Assembly (NCBI GenBank): GCA_020249285.1
Contig: JADCFX010000012.1
Coordinates: forward strand, 1-64,000
Origin: Roseomonas sp.
Lineage (GTDB): Bacteria; Pseudomonadota; Alphaproteobacteria; Acetobacterales; Acetobacteraceae
Direction of reading: 5' to 3'
DNA length: 64,000 bases
In this document: piece after piece, positions 18,017 to 26,744 of the stretch
Numbering within the stretch: position 1 is the stretch's first letter
How the letters are laid out: every line of letters begins with the position of its first letter
Made by a program: the position numbers and the translations under genes
Notes under the pieces: generated by a model
Told to the model about the DNA's origin: nothing
Database searches by the model: none
The model's input: the letters and a program-made list of their open reading frames with translations, nothing else

Positions 18017-19879
18017 TCAACTGGGGCGAATGAGGTTGCGAAGATGGCTCAGCACAATCTGAGCAGTTTGTTCCGGTGAAGCGCTGGCGGTATTGATGCG
18101 CAGTTCGGGATTTTCCGGCGGCTCATAAGGGCTTGAGACGCCGGTGAAATTTTGGATCGCCCCACTCATTGCCTTGGCGTAAAGGCCCTTGGGGTCTCGG
18201 CGCATGCACTCCTCGATCGGGGTGTCCACGAAGACCTCGATGAATTCATCCTGATCGAAAAGTTCGCGCACCATCCGGCGTTCAGCGCGGAAGGGGGAGA
18301 TGAAGCTGCACAGCACGATCAGGCCAGCATCCACGAAAAGCTTCGCAACTTCGCCCACGCGGCGGATGTTCTCCACGCGATCCTGGTCTGTGAAGCCAAG
18401 GTCGCGGTTCAGCCCGTGGCGGAGATTGTCGCCATCCAGCGCATAGGTGTGTCGCCCTTCAGCATGCAGGGCTTGTTCGACCAGCTTGGCGATGGTGGAT
18501 TTGCCCGAGCCAGACAGGCCGGTGATCCATAGCACCAATGGCTTCTGATGATCGAGAGCAGCGCGCGCCTGCTTGTCAACCAGGAATTGCTCGGCATGGA
18601 TATTGGTGGCGCGCCGCAAGGCAAAGTCCACCATACCAGCGCCTGCGGTACGGTTGGTAAAGCGGTCAACCAGGATGAACGCCCCGGTCGCGCGATTTTC
18701 AACATAGGGATCAAGCGCAACGCGGGTCGCAAGTGATAAGTTGCAAAAAGCGATCTCATTCATATCAAGCTTCTTCGCCGGCGCCTTCCCCAGCGAATTG
18801 ATGTCCACGCGGTGCTTGATGGCGGTGACGGAAGCGGCCGTCCAAAGATTGCCGATCCGCATCATATATTGGCGACCCGGCAGCAAGGGTTCCTCATCCA
18901 TCCAAAGCAGATGGGCGGCGAATTGGTCGGTGACATCGGGCCGGCCGGCGAGTGGCGCAAGAAGGTCGCCACGCGCGACGTCAACCTCGTCAGCAAGGCA
19001 GATCGTAACCGCTTCTCCCGCCGCGGTGGTGGCCTGGTCGCCATCCGGACCAAGGATGCGTGCAACACGGCTTTGCTGGCCTGATGCCGCCACCACCACG
19101 CCGTCGCCAACCGCGATCTTCCCCGACGCCACAGTGCCGGAGAAGCCGCGGAAGTCGAGGTTCGGGCGGTTCACCCGCTGTACCGGGAAGCGAAAGGGCT
19201 TACGCGCCGCGTCTTGATCCACGTCCACACTCTCAAGGTGGTTCATCAGCGTTGCGCCGAGGTACCAGGGAGTATTGCTGCTGCGTTGGGTGATGTTATC
19301 GCCAAAACGCGCCGAAATCGGAATGGGCACCAGCGAAATGAAACCAAGGCCAGAGGCGAAGGTCGCCCAATCGCCAACAATCCGGTCGAAGGTTGCTTGA
19401 TCGAAATTTACCAAATCGATCTTGTTCACCGCCAGCACAATATGGCGGATGCCAAGCAGTGAGCAGATGTAAGTGTGGCGCCTTGTCTGCGTCAGCACGC
19501 CCTTGCGCGCATCGGCCAGGATGATGGCAAGGTCTGAATTCGAAGCGCCGGTCGCCATGTTGCGTGTGTACTGCTCATGGCCGGGTGTATCGGCGACGAT
19601 GAAGCTACGCTGCGGGGTCGCGAAAAATCGGTAAGCCACGTCTATGGTGATGCCTTGCTGGCGTTCTGCCTCAAGCCCATCAACCAACAAGGCAAGGTCA
19701 ATTTTCTCACCCACCGTGCCGTGCTTGCGGCTATCCTTCGCGACGGCGGCGAGCGTATCATCCATAATCAGGCGGCTGTCATAAAGCAGGCGCCCGATCA
19801 GCGTAGACTTGCCGTCATCCACCGAACCGCAGGTCAGGAAGCGCAGCAGAGAGTGGGAGACTTCGATCTCCGTCTTCAT
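18017..19879 (-). CDS. cysN/cysC: Bifunctional sulfate adenylyltransferase subunit 1 / adenylylsulfate kinase
   Basis: A 620-residue fusion. The CysN part is the GTPase subunit of ATP sulfurylase: P-loop GSVDDGKST (18-26), DTPGHEQYT (from Asp97) and NKID (152-155). The CysC part is APS kinase, with P-loop GLSGSGKST at 454-462 and the downstream DGDNLRHGLNRDLGF motif. With CysD it converts sulfate to APS and then PAPS. Its ATG overlaps the cysD stop (ATGA), so the two are coupled. The fused architecture is common in alphaproteobacteria (NodQ-like). Confidence 0.97.
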   Translation of the reverse strand: MKTEIEVSHSLLRFLTCGSVDDGKSTLIGRLLYDSRLIMDDTLAAVAKDSRKHGTVGEKIDLALLVDGLEAERQQGITIDVAYRFFATPQRSFIVADTPGHEQYTRNMATGASNSDLAIILADARKGVLTQTRRHTYICSLLGIRHIVLAVNKIDLVNFDQATFDRIVGDWATFASGLGFISLVPIPISARFGDNITQRSSNTPWYLGATLMNHLESVDVDQDAARKPFRFPVQRVNRPNLDFRGFSGTVASGKIAVGDGVVVAASGQQSRVARILGPDGDQATTAAGEAVTICLADEVDVARGDLLAPLAGRPDVTDQFAAHLLWMDEEPLLPGRQYMMRIGNLWTAASVTAIKHRVDINSLGKAPAKKLDMNEIAFCNLSLATRVALDPYVENRATGAFILVDRFTNRTAGAGMVDFALRRATNIHAEQFLVDKQARAALDHQKPLVLWITGLSGSGKSTIAKLVEQALHAEGRHTYALDGDNLRHGLNRDLGFTDQDRVENIRRVGEVAKLFVDAGLIVLCSFISPFRAERRMVRELFDQDEFIEVFVDTPIEECMRRDPKGLYAKAMSGAIQNFTGVSSPYEPPENPELRINTASASPEQTAQIVLSHLRNLIRPS

Positions 19880-20778
19880 CAGAAGTAACCCTCACGCTTC
19901 TTCCGTTCCATCGAAGCTTCCTGGTCCTTATCAATCAGGCGCCCGGCACGCTCGCTCACGCGGCTTTCGCGCAATTCGCGGATGACTTGGTCGATGGTCT
20001 CAGCGCGGCTCTCATGTGCTGCTGTGAGCGGCCAGTCACCCATGGTGCGGAAACGCACCCACAACGCCTCAACGTTTTCCCCGGCGGCGAGCGGCATGCG
20101 GTCATCGTCGCGCATGATCAGCATCCCTTCACGCCGGATGATCGGCCTCCGCGCCGCGTAATAAAGCGGGACGATCGAGATATTCTCTGCGGCGATGTAG
20201 TCCCACACGTCGAACTCGGTCCAGTTTGACAGCGGGAAGACGCGCATCCCCTCACCCTGGTTGATCCGCGTATTGAAAAGCCCCCAAAGCTCCGGTCGCT
20301 GATTGCGCGGTTCCCAGATATGGCCGGCAGTGCGGTGGCTGAAGATGCGTTCCTTGGCGCGGGCTTTCTCCTCATCACGGCGGGCGCCACCGATCGCCGC
20401 ATCAAAGCCGTGCTTGTCGAGCGCCTGCTTTAGCGCCTCGGTGCCCATGACGTTCATATGCACCTGGCTGCCATGGTCTATTGGGTTGATCCCGCGCGCC
20501 AAGCCTTCAGGATTGGTGTGCACAATCAGGTTCAGCCCGAGTTCTGCCGCGCGGCGATCGCGGAAATCGAGCATGGCGCGGAAATCCCAGCCGGTGGCGA
20601 TATGCAGGCAGGGGAAGGGCAGCTTGCCGGGCGCGAAGGCCTTCATGGCAATATGCAGGACGACGGAACTGTCCTTGCCAATGGAATAGAGCAGAACGGG
20701 ATTACGGAAGCTCGCCGCTGTCTCCCGCAGGATCCCGATCGCTTCGGCTTCCAATTGGCGCATACGCAGCGAAAGCAA
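19879..20778 (-). CDS. cysD: Sulfate adenylyltransferase subunit 2
   Basis: The catalytic ATP pyrophosphatase subunit of ATP sulfurylase, with PP-loop motif YSIGKDSSV at residues 31-39 and the usual C-terminus [12 protein letters not shown] prefer a TTG start at 20778: AAGGGG lies six bases upstream, and the resulting N-terminus ([14 protein letters not shown]) aligns position by position with the known CysD N-terminus. It gives 299 residues, against 302 in E. coli. An ATG at 20763 or a longer frame to 20826 are alternatives. It overlaps cysNC. Confidence 0.95.
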   Translation of the reverse strand: MLSLRMRQLEAEAIGILRETAASFRNPVLLYSIGKDSSVVLHIAMKAFAPGKLPFPCLHIATGWDFRAMLDFRDRRAAELGLNLIVHTNPEGLARGINPIDHGSQVHMNVMGTEALKQALDKHGFDAAIGGARRDEEKARAKERIFSHRTAGHIWEPRNQRPELWGLFNTRINQGEGMRVFPLSNWTEFDVWDYIAAENISIVPLYYAARRPIIRREGMLIMRDDDRMPLAAGENVEALWVRFRTMGDWPLTAAHESRAETIDQVIRELRESRVSERAGRLIDKDQEASMERKKREGYF

Positions 20779-20906
20779 AGTATACCCCTTACAACTTCTG
20801 GAACATCCAAATAATTGTCGATACACTCAGACCATTAGCGCGGCATGAAGGGCGGGTCATCCATCGTCATTTCAGTAAACCAACAAGCCATAAACCGAAG
20901 CCGCGC

Positions 20907-21413
20907 CTAAGTCACCCTATCCAATTCCTGTTCCGTCATGCCGCCCGGCACCAGTGCCATCGGTATCTTCAGGCGTGACGCATGCCGCCCCGTCAGCGCC
21001 GCAATCAGTGGCCCGGGCCCGCCACTGCCCGTCGCCATGGCCAGCACCAGGATGGAAATGCGCGGGTCTTCTTCAGTCAAGGAAAGCAATTCTTCGCGCG
21101 CTTCGCCTTCGCGGATGATCAGGATGGGCATGCCGCCGGTGATCTCACTGACTTGAGAGGCAAGGCCGGCCAGCAGCCGCTCAGCCTCCGCACGGCGTTC
21201 TTCCTGCATCATCACGCCAACGCCGGCCCATTCCACCAGCCCCACCGGTTCCAGCACGCGCAGCAAAGCCACGCGCCCGCCGCCCTTGCGCGCGCGCAGG
21301 CACGCATAGCGCAAGGCCACCGCCTGTTCGGCGCTGTCATCCACCACCACCAGGAAAACGCGATCCCGTTTGGCTTTGGTGGCCGCAGCGGCGGCTTCTT
21401 CAGAACCAGTCAT
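20907..21413 (-). CDS. Universal stress protein family protein
   Basis: A 168-residue UspA-fold protein. It starts with a strand pattern RVFLVVVDDSAEQAVALRYA and contains VALLRVLEP, both typical of the nucleotide-binding domain. A late VLAMATGSGGPGPLIAALTGRHASRLKIP segment resembles the ATP-binding GxxG-9-G(S/T) loop. The ATG at 21413 overlaps the upstream TIGR02186 stop (TGATG) and has CAGGAGA upstream, so it is translationally coupled to the transporter genes rather than to cysD. Specific role unknown. Confidence 0.85.
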   Translation of the reverse strand: MTGSEEAAAAATKAKRDRVFLVVVDDSAEQAVALRYACLRARKGGGRVALLRVLEPVGLVEWAGVGVMMQEERRAEAERLLAGLASQVSEITGGMPILIIREGEAREELLSLTEEDPRISILVLAMATGSGGPGPLIAALTGRHASRLKIPMALVPGGMTEQELDRVT

Positions 21414-22159
21414 CAATTTCTCCTGAACAGCACGCTGCCGAGCCAGCCGGCCAGCGCAGCCAAGACAATACATAGCACGCCATAAAGCAGCGGCTGACCG
21501 CGGGCGAGCGAGGCAATATCCGCCGCCGTGCCCACGCGCTCCACGCGCAGTGACAATTCCTGACGCGCAATCACGCGGTTTTCGCGCGCGAGCAGTACTT
21601 CAATCTGATAATCGCCGGTTTGCACGGTGGCCGGGAAGGCGATGCGCGCGCTGAAAAGCCTTTCGCCGGCACGGGAAACCGGCGCAGCATATTCCTGCCA
21701 GCGCCCATCGGCCTGCTTCAGTTCAAGCAAGGCAGCGCGAAAGGCCGGGTTACGCGTGCCCTCACTGCGCAGGCGCAGATTGTCGAAGCCCAGGCGATAT
21801 TGCCGACGCTCATCCTCGGGCAGGATTTCCCAGACGCGGCGCGTGCCAGCCAAGGCATAAAAGCCCGGCACTTCTGGAAACCGCGTGGAAGGGCCGTTCA
21901 GCCAAATGCCGAGCACATTGATCTTGCGGCGCACCACAACGCCCTGGGTCGGGCCGGTGGCGACCACAATCAAATCTTCTGGCGGATCGCCGCCCAAGGG
22001 GTTTTGCGTTGCGCCAAAAACCAGCACAGATGCGCCGGTGAAGCCGGTGGAGATCTCAACCCGGTCGGTCGAGAGCTCGGCTGTGATGGGCGATGCCGAA
22101 GCCATGCCGGCCCCCAAAAGGCTGCCCAACACCCATAATGTGTGGGCAAACCCCTTCAT
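21413..22159 (-). CDS. TIGR02186 family membrane-anchored protein
   Basis: A 248-residue protein with an N-terminal signal peptide (AGMASASP cleavage region near residue 23), a long periplasmic beta-rich part, and one C-terminal transmembrane helix (about residues 222-243) ending FRRN. The sequence (TAELSTDRVEISTGFTGASVLVFGA) matches my knowledge of the TIGR02186 family, restricted to alphaproteobacteria and usually encoded beside TauE/SafE exporters. It overlaps the TauE/SafE stop codon (ATGA) and the universal stress protein start (TGATG). Probably a periplasmic partner of the exporter; this is inferred from context. Confidence 0.82.
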   Translation of the reverse strand: MKGFAHTLWVLGSLLGAGMASASPITAELSTDRVEISTGFTGASVLVFGATQNPLGGDPPEDLIVVATGPTQGVVVRRKINVLGIWLNGPSTRFPEVPGFYALAGTRRVWEILPEDERRQYRLGFDNLRLRSEGTRNPAFRAALLELKQADGRWQEYAAPVSRAGERLFSARIAFPATVQTGDYQIEVLLARENRVIARQELSLRVERVGTAADIASLARGQPLLYGVLCIVLAALAGWLGSVLFRRN

Positions 22160-23070
22160 GAGATGGGGCTGATCGTAAAGGCGCGGCTTGGCGTTTGCAG
22201 CAGATTCCAGGCGAGGCCCAGGGCGACCGAGAGCACCAAAAGCCCGAGCAGGGCGCGGGTTTCCTCACCGCGCAGCTTGGTGCCCATGGCGGCACCGAAT
22301 TGCGCGCCCGCCACACCACCAACCAGCAGCAACATGGTCAGCACAATATCCACGCTGCCCACCTGCCAGGCTTGCAAAAGCGTGACATTGGCCGAGACGA
22401 AAACCACCTGGAACAGCGAAGTGCCGATCACAATCGCGGTCGGCATGCCGAGGATATAGATCATGGCTGGCACCAGCATGAAACCGCCGCCCACCCCCAT
22501 GATGGCGGAAAGCATGCCAATGCCAAAGCCGATCACAAGCGGTGGAATGACCGAAATGTAAAGCCTGGAATCACGAAAGCGCAGCTTGAAGGGCAGGCCA
22601 TGCAGCCAGGTATGCTCATGAAGCTTCCGCTTCGGTGCTGCGCCGCGCCGGCGCCTGAGCAGTGCGGTGACGCTTTCACGCACCATCAGCGCGCCGACAA
22701 TGCCAAGGATCACGACATAGAAAAGTGAAACCGCAACATCCACCTGGCCCCAGCGCTTCAGCAGGGCAAAAATCTGCACGCCAAGCGCCGAACCCAAAAG
22801 CCCGCCGGCGAAAAGCGTGAGCCCCATGCGCCAATCCACATTGCCGCGCCGCCATTGCGCGATCAGGCCAGAGATGGAAGCGCCCAGTGTTTGATTGGCG
22901 CCAGAGGCAACCGCAACCGCCGATGGAATGCCAATGAGCATCAAAAGTGGCGTCAGCAGAAAACCACCGCCGACACCAAACAAGCCTGAAAGCCAGCCCA
23001 CGCCAAAGCCGATGCCAAGCAGCAGCAGGGCATCTACACTCATTTCAGCGATGGGCAGGTAGACCTGCAT
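22156..23070 (-). CDS. TSUP (TauE/SafE) family sulfur-anion exporter
   Basis: A 304-residue polytopic membrane protein with the duplicated TSUP signature: SGLFGVGGGFLLTPLLMLIG near residue 30 and SAIMGVGGGFMLVPAMIYIL near residue 190. Related proteins export sulfite or sulfoacetate. The ATG at 23070 (MQVYLPIAEMSV) fits the family N-terminus; the frame remains open 71 codons further upstream, but that part is the antisense of the MFS gene. Coupled to TIGR02186. With cysD/cysNC nearby, a sulfur-related substrate is plausible but not shown. Confidence 0.88.
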   Translation of the reverse strand: MQVYLPIAEMSVDALLLLGIGFGVGWLSGLFGVGGGFLLTPLLMLIGIPSAVAVASGANQTLGASISGLIAQWRRGNVDWRMGLTLFAGGLLGSALGVQIFALLKRWGQVDVAVSLFYVVILGIVGALMVRESVTALLRRRRGAAPKRKLHEHTWLHGLPFKLRFRDSRLYISVIPPLVIGFGIGMLSAIMGVGGGFMLVPAMIYILGMPTAIVIGTSLFQVVFVSANVTLLQAWQVGSVDIVLTMLLLVGGVAGAQFGAAMGTKLRGEETRALLGLLVLSVALGLAWNLLQTPSRAFTISPIS

Positions 23071-23179
23071 CGCGGTTCCAATCAGTCCATCGTGAGCCTT
23101 GCGCGAAGCTTCGGCCTTGCGGCGCAACCTCGCAAGAGGATTTATCGGCGCGTTACAAGGCAGGAATGCGGCAGGTGTT

Positions 23180-24379
23180 TCAACGCCGCGTGACGAAGGC
23201 GACGAGCGCCAGAAAAACCAGACCCAAAAGCGCAAAGCCGGCAATGGCGAAGGGCGGGCCGATGCCATCCGCGAGCGCGCCAAGCACCAACACGCCGATA
23301 GGTCCGGTGCCGATGCAGGTGGTGGTCAGGCCCAGAATGCGCGACCGCGCCTCCACCGGTGCTTCCATCATCACAATGCCGGTTTGCAGGCTGGCAAAGG
23401 CCGCCGTGCCAAAACCACCCAGCATCAGCAAAAGCGCCGCGAGCCAGAGTGTTGGTGCGAGCGCGGCCAGCGCCAAAACCGAAAGAAATGCGGTCGAACC
23501 CAGCAACAAAAGCCCCCTGCCCGCCTGCGGCCCTCGACGTAGCGCCAGCGCCAGGCCGGAGATCAGCGCCCCCAAAGGCTCAGCCGCCGCCAGAAAGCCG
23601 ATTTGAATGGCACTCGCCCCAAAGGCGCGGTCACCAAAGGCCGGCAGGATGGAATTGTACGAAAAGCCGAAGATATTCATCACCAACGTCACGCCAAGCA
23701 CTGCACGTAAGGCGGGATGGGCGAGCGCGAACCTCAAAGCCTCAGCCACCTCAGCAAACAGGCGACGCGGCACCAAAGCACGGCGCGGTTGGCTGTAAGA
23801 AACAGTGGAAACCAAGCCAAGCGCCACAAGATAAAGCACCGAGGCGATGATATAGGCCACGGTAACGCCAAGGGTCTCATACAAAACCCCACCCAACATC
23901 GGCCCCAACATGCGAGTCGTGCTGCCTGTTGTCGTATCAAATGCGACGGCAGGGACAATGCGTTCCGGCCCCGCGGTTTCCGCCACCATGCGCCGACGTG
24001 TGGCCAATTCATTGGTCCAGACCAGGCCACCGATCAGGCCATTCACCCATAAATGCCAAAGCGAAAGCCAGCCCAGCGCGGAAAGCACGGCGATGGTGAT
24101 GGCGCCAAGCGCGGTCAGCACCTGGCCAGCCATGAGCAAGTATTTGCGATTGAGGCTTTCCGCCACCGCGCCCGAAAGTGCCCCCATCAGCAGCATGGGG
24201 AGCGCTCGCGCCATGAGCACCAGCGAAACCGCGAAGGCGGAGCGGGTAAGTTCATAGGCGAAAAGCCCGCTGACCAGCATTTCCACCCAACGCATGGAAT
24301 TGGTCAGCCCGCCCGCACCCCAAAGTTTCAGAAAGGTGCGGTCGGAAAGCAGAACACGCAGCGGCGCGGGGTCAGGCAT
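23180..24379 (-). CDS. Major facilitator superfamily transporter
   Basis: A 399-residue protein with about twelve predicted helices and the organisation of DHA-like/enterobactin exporter-like MFS proteins. The N-terminus reads FLKLWGAGGLTNSMRWVEML, and a loop has the shortened A-motif-like SGAVAESLNRKYLLMAGQ. Substrate is unknown. It ends 110 bases upstream of the TauE/SafE start and begins 24 bases after the hydroxyacid oxidase stop, so it may share that gene's transcript. Confidence 0.87.
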   Translation of the reverse strand: MPDPAPLRVLLSDRTFLKLWGAGGLTNSMRWVEMLVSGLFAYELTRSAFAVSLVLMARALPMLLMGALSGAVAESLNRKYLLMAGQVLTALGAITIAVLSALGWLSLWHLWVNGLIGGLVWTNELATRRRMVAETAGPERIVPAVAFDTTTGSTTRMLGPMLGGVLYETLGVTVAYIIASVLYLVALGLVSTVSYSQPRRALVPRRLFAEVAEALRFALAHPALRAVLGVTLVMNIFGFSYNSILPAFGDRAFGASAIQIGFLAAAEPLGALISGLALALRRGPQAGRGLLLLGSTAFLSVLALAALAPTLWLAALLLMLGGFGTAAFASLQTGIVMMEAPVEARSRILGLTTTCIGTGPIGVLVLGALADGIGPPFAIAGFALLGLVFLALVAFVTRR

Positions 24380-24403
24380 CGCGCCGCGCTAGGCTACGCC
24401 CAA

Positions 24404-25498
24404 TCAATAACCGGAATCGCCCAGATGCAGGAGCGGGAAGGCGCTGAAGACATGCGGCGCGTTGGTGGCCAATGCGCCCGAATGGATGAAGCTTGGATTG
24501 AGTTCGCTGAACTTCGTAGCGCCCAGCAAACCCATGGCGGTGTAGATTTCGGTTTCCATGATTTCGAGCATACGTTGCACGCCAGCCGCGCCATCAGCCG
24601 CCAGCGCGTAGCAGTAAAGCCGCCCAAGCCCGACCAAATCAGCCCCCAGGCAGAGCGCCTTCACCACATCTGTCCCGCGTGAAAACCCGCCATCAATCCA
24701 AACCTTCGCGCGGCCACCGACCGCCTGCACCACTTCCGGCAGCACATCCATGGCACCCCGGCCATGATCCAACTGCCGCCCGCCATGGTTGGAGACATAA
24801 ACCACATCAACGCCATGATCGCAGGCAAGCTTGGCGTCTTCGGCGGTAGCGATACCCTTCAGGATGACAGGCATTTTATACTTGGCCTTGAAGCGATCCA
24901 CCTGCTTCCAGGAAAGGGCGGCCTGGAATTCAATGCCCTGCACCCGCGCGCGCCAGGGCTTGGCGAAGCGGCGCGCGATATCCCGTTCACGCCGGCTATA
25001 GACCGCCGTATCCACTGTGAAGCAGAAGGCATCATAACCCGCCGCTACCGAGCGATCCGCATAATCATCAATGAAACTGTCATCGCCGCGCACATAAAGC
25101 TGGAAGATCTTGGGGCCTGGAGTATTGGCCGCGGTTTCCTCAAGCCCTGGCTTGGTCACGGAAGATACAATCAACGGCACGCCAAAAGCGGAAGCGCCCT
25201 GCCCTGCCGTTGCCGCGCCATTGGCGCCGAAGCTCTCCAAGCCCCCCACCGGCGCCAAGGCAACCGGCAGCCTCAGCTTCTTGCCGAACATCTCCGACGT
25301 TGTGTCTATGCTAGAAACATCCCGCAGCACGCGCGGGCGGAACGCCAGGGTATCCAGCGCCAGCCGATTGCGGCGCATGGTGGTTTCGGTTTCCGTCGCC
25401 CCCGTCAGGTAATCCCAGATATTGGCATCGATCCGATTTTTCGCCGCCTTGGCGAATTCGTGCATCGTCAGGAATTTGCCTTCAGTTTCACTCAACAT
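24404..25498 (-). CDS. FMN-dependent alpha-hydroxy-acid oxidase/dehydrogenase
   Basis: A 364-residue TIM-barrel flavoenzyme of the lactate oxidase/LldD/glycolate oxidase family. It oxidises L-2-hydroxy acids to 2-oxo acids. Characteristic segments are LALAPVGGLESFG (FMN binding), FTVDTAVYSRRERDI, the Lys-containing MPVILKGIATAEDA, the catalytic-His motif VSNHGGRQLDHG, and WIDGGFSRGTDVVKALCLGA. It lies just upstream of an MFS gene and 19 bases downstream of a lyase-like gene, suggesting one carboxylic acid pathway. Substrate cannot be fixed from sequence. Confidence 0.93.
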   Translation of the reverse strand: MLSETEGKFLTMHEFAKAAKNRIDANIWDYLTGATETETTMRRNRLALDTLAFRPRVLRDVSSIDTTSEMFGKKLRLPVALAPVGGLESFGANGAATAGQGASAFGVPLIVSSVTKPGLEETAANTPGPKIFQLYVRGDDSFIDDYADRSVAAGYDAFCFTVDTAVYSRRERDIARRFAKPWRARVQGIEFQAALSWKQVDRFKAKYKMPVILKGIATAEDAKLACDHGVDVVYVSNHGGRQLDHGRGAMDVLPEVVQAVGGRAKVWIDGGFSRGTDVVKALCLGADLVGLGRLYCYALAADGAAGVQRMLEIMETEIYTAMGLLGATKFSELNPSFIHSGALATNAPHVFSAFPLLHLGDSGY

Positions 25499-25517
25499 CT
25501 TCTGTCTTCCTCAATGA

Positions 25518-26384
25518 TCAACCAGCCAAAAAATCACGCGTCCAGCGTGCGTAATCATCCTCACGCATGGCGGCCTTCATCAGCGCCGCATCCGCAAGCC
25601 CGGGCAGCTTCCCGGGTGGGGTGCCATCGCGCAAGGCCTTGAGTGTGGCATGCACCGCCGCCATGGCGGCGAAGCTTGGCGCATGGCCCTGAAGCGCAAT
25701 ACGCACGCCATGCGCCGCGAGCTTTGCCCTATCGGCAAGCGCAGGCGGCGTGCCGCCCAACATTAAGGGCACACCATCAGCGGCGGCTTGCAGCGCGGAA
25801 AGCTGCGCCCAATCGGTTATACCAGTATAGAACAGCGCATCGGCGCCAGTTTTCGCATAGGCGCGGGTGCGCGCCACGGCTTCATCCAGGCTGACCAGAT
25901 TGACCGCGCTCGTGCGCGCCACAATGACCAGGCCAGGGTCTTCCCGCGCGCTGAGCGCCGCATGGATCTTGCCGAGCCCGGCATCAAGGCTGAGCAAGCC
26001 CGGCTCCCCGCCGCCATGGGCGCGGGGCAGGTCCGTGTCTTCAATGGTGAGGGCGGCAACCCCAGCGGTTTCCAATTCCTGCACCGTCCGCATGACGTTC
26101 AGCGCATTGCCGTAGCCGTGATCGGCATCCACCATCAGTGGCGGCGCCCCGGCGCGGCAAATGCGGCGCGCCTGCTCAGCGAATTCCGTCAGCGTCACCA
26201 GAATAAGGTCGGGCGCGCCCAATACGGCGATGGAAGCGATGGAACCGGCAAACATGGCGGTTTCAAAACCAAGATCGGTTGCGATTCGCGCCGCGATCGG
26301 GTCATGAACCGAAGCCGGGTGCATACAAGCATCCCCGGCAAGAATGGTGCGAAACCGCGCGCGGCGCGCCGACGTACTCATCAC
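25518..26384 (-). CDS. Isocitrate lyase/PEP mutase superfamily protein, oxaloacetate decarboxylase-like
   Basis: A 288-residue TIM-barrel protein. The metal-binding segment PPLMVDADHGYGNALNV and the following GVAALTIEDTDLPR are typical of the superfamily, and the general layout resembles PA4872-type oxaloacetate decarboxylases rather than methylisocitrate lyase, because the KKCGH catalytic loop is absent. It would act on small 2-oxo-dicarboxylates with Mg2+. It precedes the hydroxyacid oxidase gene on the same strand. Confidence 0.85.
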   Translation of the reverse strand: MMSTSARRARFRTILAGDACMHPASVHDPIAARIATDLGFETAMFAGSIASIAVLGAPDLILVTLTEFAEQARRICRAGAPPLMVDADHGYGNALNVMRTVQELETAGVAALTIEDTDLPRAHGGGEPGLLSLDAGLGKIHAALSAREDPGLVIVARTSAVNLVSLDEAVARTRAYAKTGADALFYTGITDWAQLSALQAAADGVPLMLGGTPPALADRAKLAAHGVRIALQGHAPSFAAMAAVHATLKALRDGTPPGKLPGLADAALMKAAMREDDYARWTRDFLAG

Positions 26385-26451
26385 AGCGGCATTCCCTTTC
26401 CCTTACTGGGGTCAGTGTGCAACCGCGCGCCCGGCGGGGCAACCCAGGCGG

Positions 26452-26688
26452 TTAGGAAAGGGCGAGCGAGATCAATGAAATGATGAGCGCGAAGGCAGAC
26501 AGGATCAGGCCAACACCCAACCAGAACAGCGTTCTACGGGCCGACCGATCTGCACTGCCCGCCGCAGCGGATTCGGGGGATATGAGCAAGCCTCCCTTCT
26601 TTTGCGGTGCATGGCGCGTCAAAGGATCGCTTGATAGCAGGTGGATCGCCGGCGCTGGTTTGTCGGAAAGATTGTATGAAATAAGCAT
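26452..26688 (-). CDS. Small C-terminally anchored membrane protein next to an XRE regulator
   Basis: A 78-residue protein with a polar N-terminal half and a single strongly hydrophobic C-terminal helix (about residues 54-76), ending SLALS. The start is supported by GGAGG seven bases upstream of the ATG. A TTGACA promoter overlapped by an inverted repeat lies immediately upstream, so the gene looks expressed and regulated. I recognise no family. The adjacent XRE gene on the same strand is a likely regulator. Confidence 0.6.
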   Translation of the reverse strand: MLISYNLSDKPAPAIHLLSSDPLTRHAPQKKGGLLISPESAAAGSADRSARRTLFWLGVGLILSAFALIISLISLALS

Positions 26689-26707
26689 GGGTCAACCTCC
26701 GGTTTAA

Positions 26708-26737
26708 TGAATACCGGATTTTCCGATATTTTGTCAA
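26708..26737 (-). promoter_or_regulatory. Sigma70-type promoter overlapped by an inverted-repeat operator
   Basis: On the minus strand, TTGACA (26737-26732, a perfect -35) is followed after 18 bases by TATTCA (26713-26708, an imperfect -10). The spacer holds a near-perfect inverted repeat, AATATCGGA-AAA-TCCGGTATT (26710-26730, eight of nine pairs). It would fire into the small membrane protein gene; predicted transcription begins at the edge of its ribosome binding site. Autogenous or local control by the XRE protein is inferred. Confidence 0.65.
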
Positions 26738-26744
26738 CCCCTAA

